In this document: piece by piece, positions 27,574 to 36,000 of the stretch
How positions within the stretch are numbered: the first letter of the stretch is position 1
Layout: the number at the start of each line of letters is the position of its first letter
Source of the DNA: Mesostigma viride
Taxonomy: Eukaryota; Streptophyta; Mesostigmatophyceae; Mesostigmatales; Mesostigmataceae
Direction of reading: 5' to 3'
Length of the DNA stretch: 36,000 nucleotides
Assembly (NCBI GenBank): GCA_009746045.1
Contig: RPFO01000213.1
Location: 12,435,063-12,471,062, forward strand
Notes under the pieces: generated by a model
What the model was told of the DNA's origin: nothing
The model's input: only the letters and a program-made list of their open reading frames with translations
Database searches by the model: none
Program-made: the position numbers and the translations under genes

Positions 27574-30344
27574 GAATGGTGATGGAAATGTGTATCCTTG
27601 TGCATTGAAATTATGGCTGGCTTACGTGTAGAGCGACTAGATGACCTAGACGGTGGGGCCGGAAACAGCATGCTTGATCAGGGCGTGTGTTTCGAGCCTA
27701 ACTGGCCGGGAGTGTCTAGTGGTGAGCACCATTGCTGCGATCGCTCTCCCACCATTTACGAGGAAATACCCGCAAATGGAAAACCACTGAAAAGGTAGCT
27801 AGTCAGTCATCACGTTAGCCATGCCATGATTCCAAACGTCCAAGAACTGCACACGGTGCAAAGGCAAAAAGCCGGAGGACAGCACTTTCAAATGTGCGGC
27901 GGGAACCAAAAGCCCGCGGATGCCAGAAAACATCGTGTTGCTGCAACGACGCGACGATGTGGACAACGAATCCAGTGCCAAGCTCGGAACGGCCGCAAAG
28001 GAGATCTGGCATCACAGGGTTCAGATGTGCGGAGATACTATGCGATCCAGCCGGTCCACGACCTGTTGTAGAGCTTGTGCCAAGGGGCAGCACCGAACAG
28101 ATGTGGGTGACGTTGCAAAAAACATCGGACTTGACGGAGCATAATGGCTCGGTCATAGTCTTTGACCAATAAACGCTGCAAGAGTTCAACAAGAGTCGTG
28201 ATGAAATCAACACGATAAGAACAAAGACGGGAAAAACGATGTAACTGAGAAAGAACAACACCATATTTTGCTGTGTGCTATGGCTGACATGCAAGCAACG
28301 TCGAGTAGGATGGCGGTCTTAGAGAGGCTGGGCAGAGGTCGGTAAAAATACACTAAGTGGAAAACTGGCAGAAACTAGGCAGAAACACGATATACTTACG
28401 CCTGCAAGCACTATTGAGCCGGTGGCAGAGGCCATTTCCAGGAAAATACAGCATACCGTAGCAATAGCCACGGTCACGCCTTACGCTATTTGCAGGCACC
28501 ATCATGCCCGGAGCTACCCAATAAAAGTCTGCACAAATCTCGGTTTAGCCGAGAGTCCGGGCGTTCGGAATGAATAAACATGTGTTAAGAAGTCGAAACA
28601 CCATGGAAATACCAAGCATGGTGCCGCAGCAGACCCGAGTCTTGACGTAATGATATGTATGCCGGTTTCCAGGGTTTCCGCATGAAAGTTGGGTGAGAAA
28701 CTGGAAAAAACTACGTTTCCTTTGCCCCAGTACCTCAACAAACTCGTAGAAACCTAATAATCAACCTTTGAACGCATCATCATGGTCGTGCTACCCAACA
28801 GCCACTGAAATTCGCGCGAAAACTGGCGAGATCTACCTGCCGCCATCGCCGTCGTCTTCACCTTCGTCCCGCGAAAATGCCTGATTTCAGTGGTACATAT
28901 TTGTTTGCAGCTGTCACAAAAAAAATACCAAAAATACCAGGATTTTTTCTTGAATTCTATGAGATGTTTCTGACCTATTTTGAAAGTTTCAGACCAAAAA
29001 TCGCATGTTTAATAGGTTTGCCACGTGTCAGATTACAACGCGATACATCGCGTTCTAACCCTACAACGCGATGTATCGCGTTGTAAAAAAACACGGGTTA
29101 AGCAGGCTATCTACTCGGAAATATGGGCATCCTACATAGACCTCCATTCGATTTGGGAAACCACCAATTCAAGGACCACCAATAAGGATTTTAAGTGTGA
29201 TCGACAATACTCATTCATCCGGCCGGTTATAGTTTCAAACAATGCATGCACGTACATCTTCCATGTAGCATGGTATCATGTGGTACTTTTCGGCTTGAGA
29301 CCACCAATTTATCAGTGAGACTTGCATAGGCACAGTGCACTAGATGTTGGGTAACTTTACTGCGATATATAGAAATGACCTATTTGAGAATATTTGCTGA
29401 TTTTTTATTCCATCCTAAGAAGCACATGCAGTAACTAATCGCCCTCTACATTAACCCCTGCAATTTCCATAAAATAAAGGCATGCCACGTGAAGAATGCA
29501 GCCCTTGCCCCATTCGCAGGCCTATCTTCCACATAAACGGGCATTGTAGAAAAGCTTTTAGCAGACGAAGCACAGGAGCTTACCATGACAATAGATGTCT
29601 GGGACACCTGCTTGGTCTTGTGCCTTGAAGCCATACAATGCAACCTAGACACCACACATGTATAATCACAGCCAGAGGCACTTGACTGACTAATAATGTA
29701 ATGCCACGGCCTGGCCCACCCTTGCCAAGAATCCCAGCATGATCGTCTCGTGTCCATGTTCCACTCGCCACATGTTGCTGGTTTCTGGCCGATTGCTGAA
29801 GGCATCAATCACAGTGATGATAGACCCACTACGGGGATACCTGTGTGCACTCTTAGGGTACAATCAGGATCCACAGCTTCCCGCCCCTGCCTCCGAAAGA
29901 CAGAACCGGCCATCTGCACCGTCCGAGCTGGCCGTCTGTATGCCTGATGTTCCCTCCCCCCAGATATCGTGTCCCCACAGATATCAATGAGACAACCCGC
30001 GCAGGCAAAAAATCAAGCATGCTTGGACAATAAACCTTTTCATTCACCATTCACTTCCCTCTTCACATTCACAACAAGACTCGTGTGCAGGACACCGTGT
30101 CAACCTATCCGGACAGCATGTACCTGCCACTCCCTCTCCACCTGCAGCACATCCCACCTATGGCCCTATCTGGCCACACATGGCCTTATGCAGCCATGCC
30201 CTCCCCGCCGAGGCAGGCGTACATGACTAATCCAGGTACATCCATTCATCCACTTGTATGACCCATACCTCCACCCATCCACCTCTCCTTAACGGGCCCA
30301 ATGACCTCATCCGGCCCAACGACCTTGCCAGGCCATGACCTCAT
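27574..30344. other. Unassigned intergenic DNA downstream of the V-ATPase H gene
   Basis: Apart from the palindrome cluster at 29037-29104, no gene or RNA is recognised. A 159-codon minus frame (27815-28294) overlaps three + strand frames and has no family signature. The V-ATPase H 3' UTR should lie just below 30345. Words gacctcat...ccggcc occur twice near the stop codon (30302 and 30338). Confidence 0.35.
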
Positions 30345-35939
<5,595 letters not shown>

Positions 35940-36000
35940 CTGCATGGGGGGGGGGGAGGTTGTGGAAGGAGGCAATGGGGGGGGGGACATTGAAGGGCGG

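Larger units (their letters stand above)
26535..29104. repeat. Inverted repeats about 2.5 kb apart, with palindromic cores
   Basis: gcttaacccgtgttttttta at 26535 is found inverted at 29084-29103. Both are followed inward by an aacgcgatayatcgcgtt-type 18-bp palindrome: 26560-26577 on the left, and two copies at 29037-29054 and 29065-29082 on the right. The left one lies inside the ORF1p-like frame. They may be ends of one composite element or two independent insertions of a foldback family. No flanking duplication was seen. Confidence 0.7.

Noticed and set aside
27815-28294. 159-codon minus-strand frame
   Set aside because: Overlaps competing frames on the other strand and shows no family motif, membrane topology or splice context that I can support.

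Overview
The window looks like nuclear DNA of a photosynthetic eukaryote, most likely a green alga. The evidence is three ordinary intron-rich genes with GT-AG (one GC-AG) splicing: a plastid-type CcdA thiol-disulfide transporter, a plant SMO2-like sterol C4-methyl oxidase, and subunit H of the V-type H+-ATPase. The species cannot be fixed from sequence alone. Non-coding DNA dominates and is unusually rich in tandem repeats and homopolymers. Most long open frames are repeat artefacts.

Layout. 1-2549: satellite and minisatellite DNA, either upstream of or in a 5' intron of CCDA. 2550-11423 (+): CCDA, seven visible exons, with the 5' end and transit peptide not located. 11424-13269: convergent intergenic gap holding a TIR element that carries a 113-bp insertion with a 10-bp target-site duplication. 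13270-20045 (-): a complete six-exon methylsterol monooxygenase gene (278 aa). 20046-30344: transposon graveyard with a poly(A)-tailed decayed segment, a LINE reverse-transcriptase remnant, an L1 ORF1p-like open frame with an 11-bp tail repeat, and inverted repeats. 30345-35939 (-): the last four exons of the V-ATPase subunit H gene, which continues past the right edge.

The three genes share no pathway. They act in plastid thiol transport and cytochrome assembly, ER sterol synthesis, and vacuolar proton pumping. What they share is architecture. Nearly every intron carries its own private tandem repeat. At about ten of roughly thirty splice sites, the exon edge together with its splice site is present again as a diverged partial copy in the adjoining intron. 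Several copies keep the reading frame and a donor-like GT. This 'exon echo' pattern in three unrelated genes is the most interesting signal in the window. All exon joins were checked by hand for phase and for continuity of the conserved protein.
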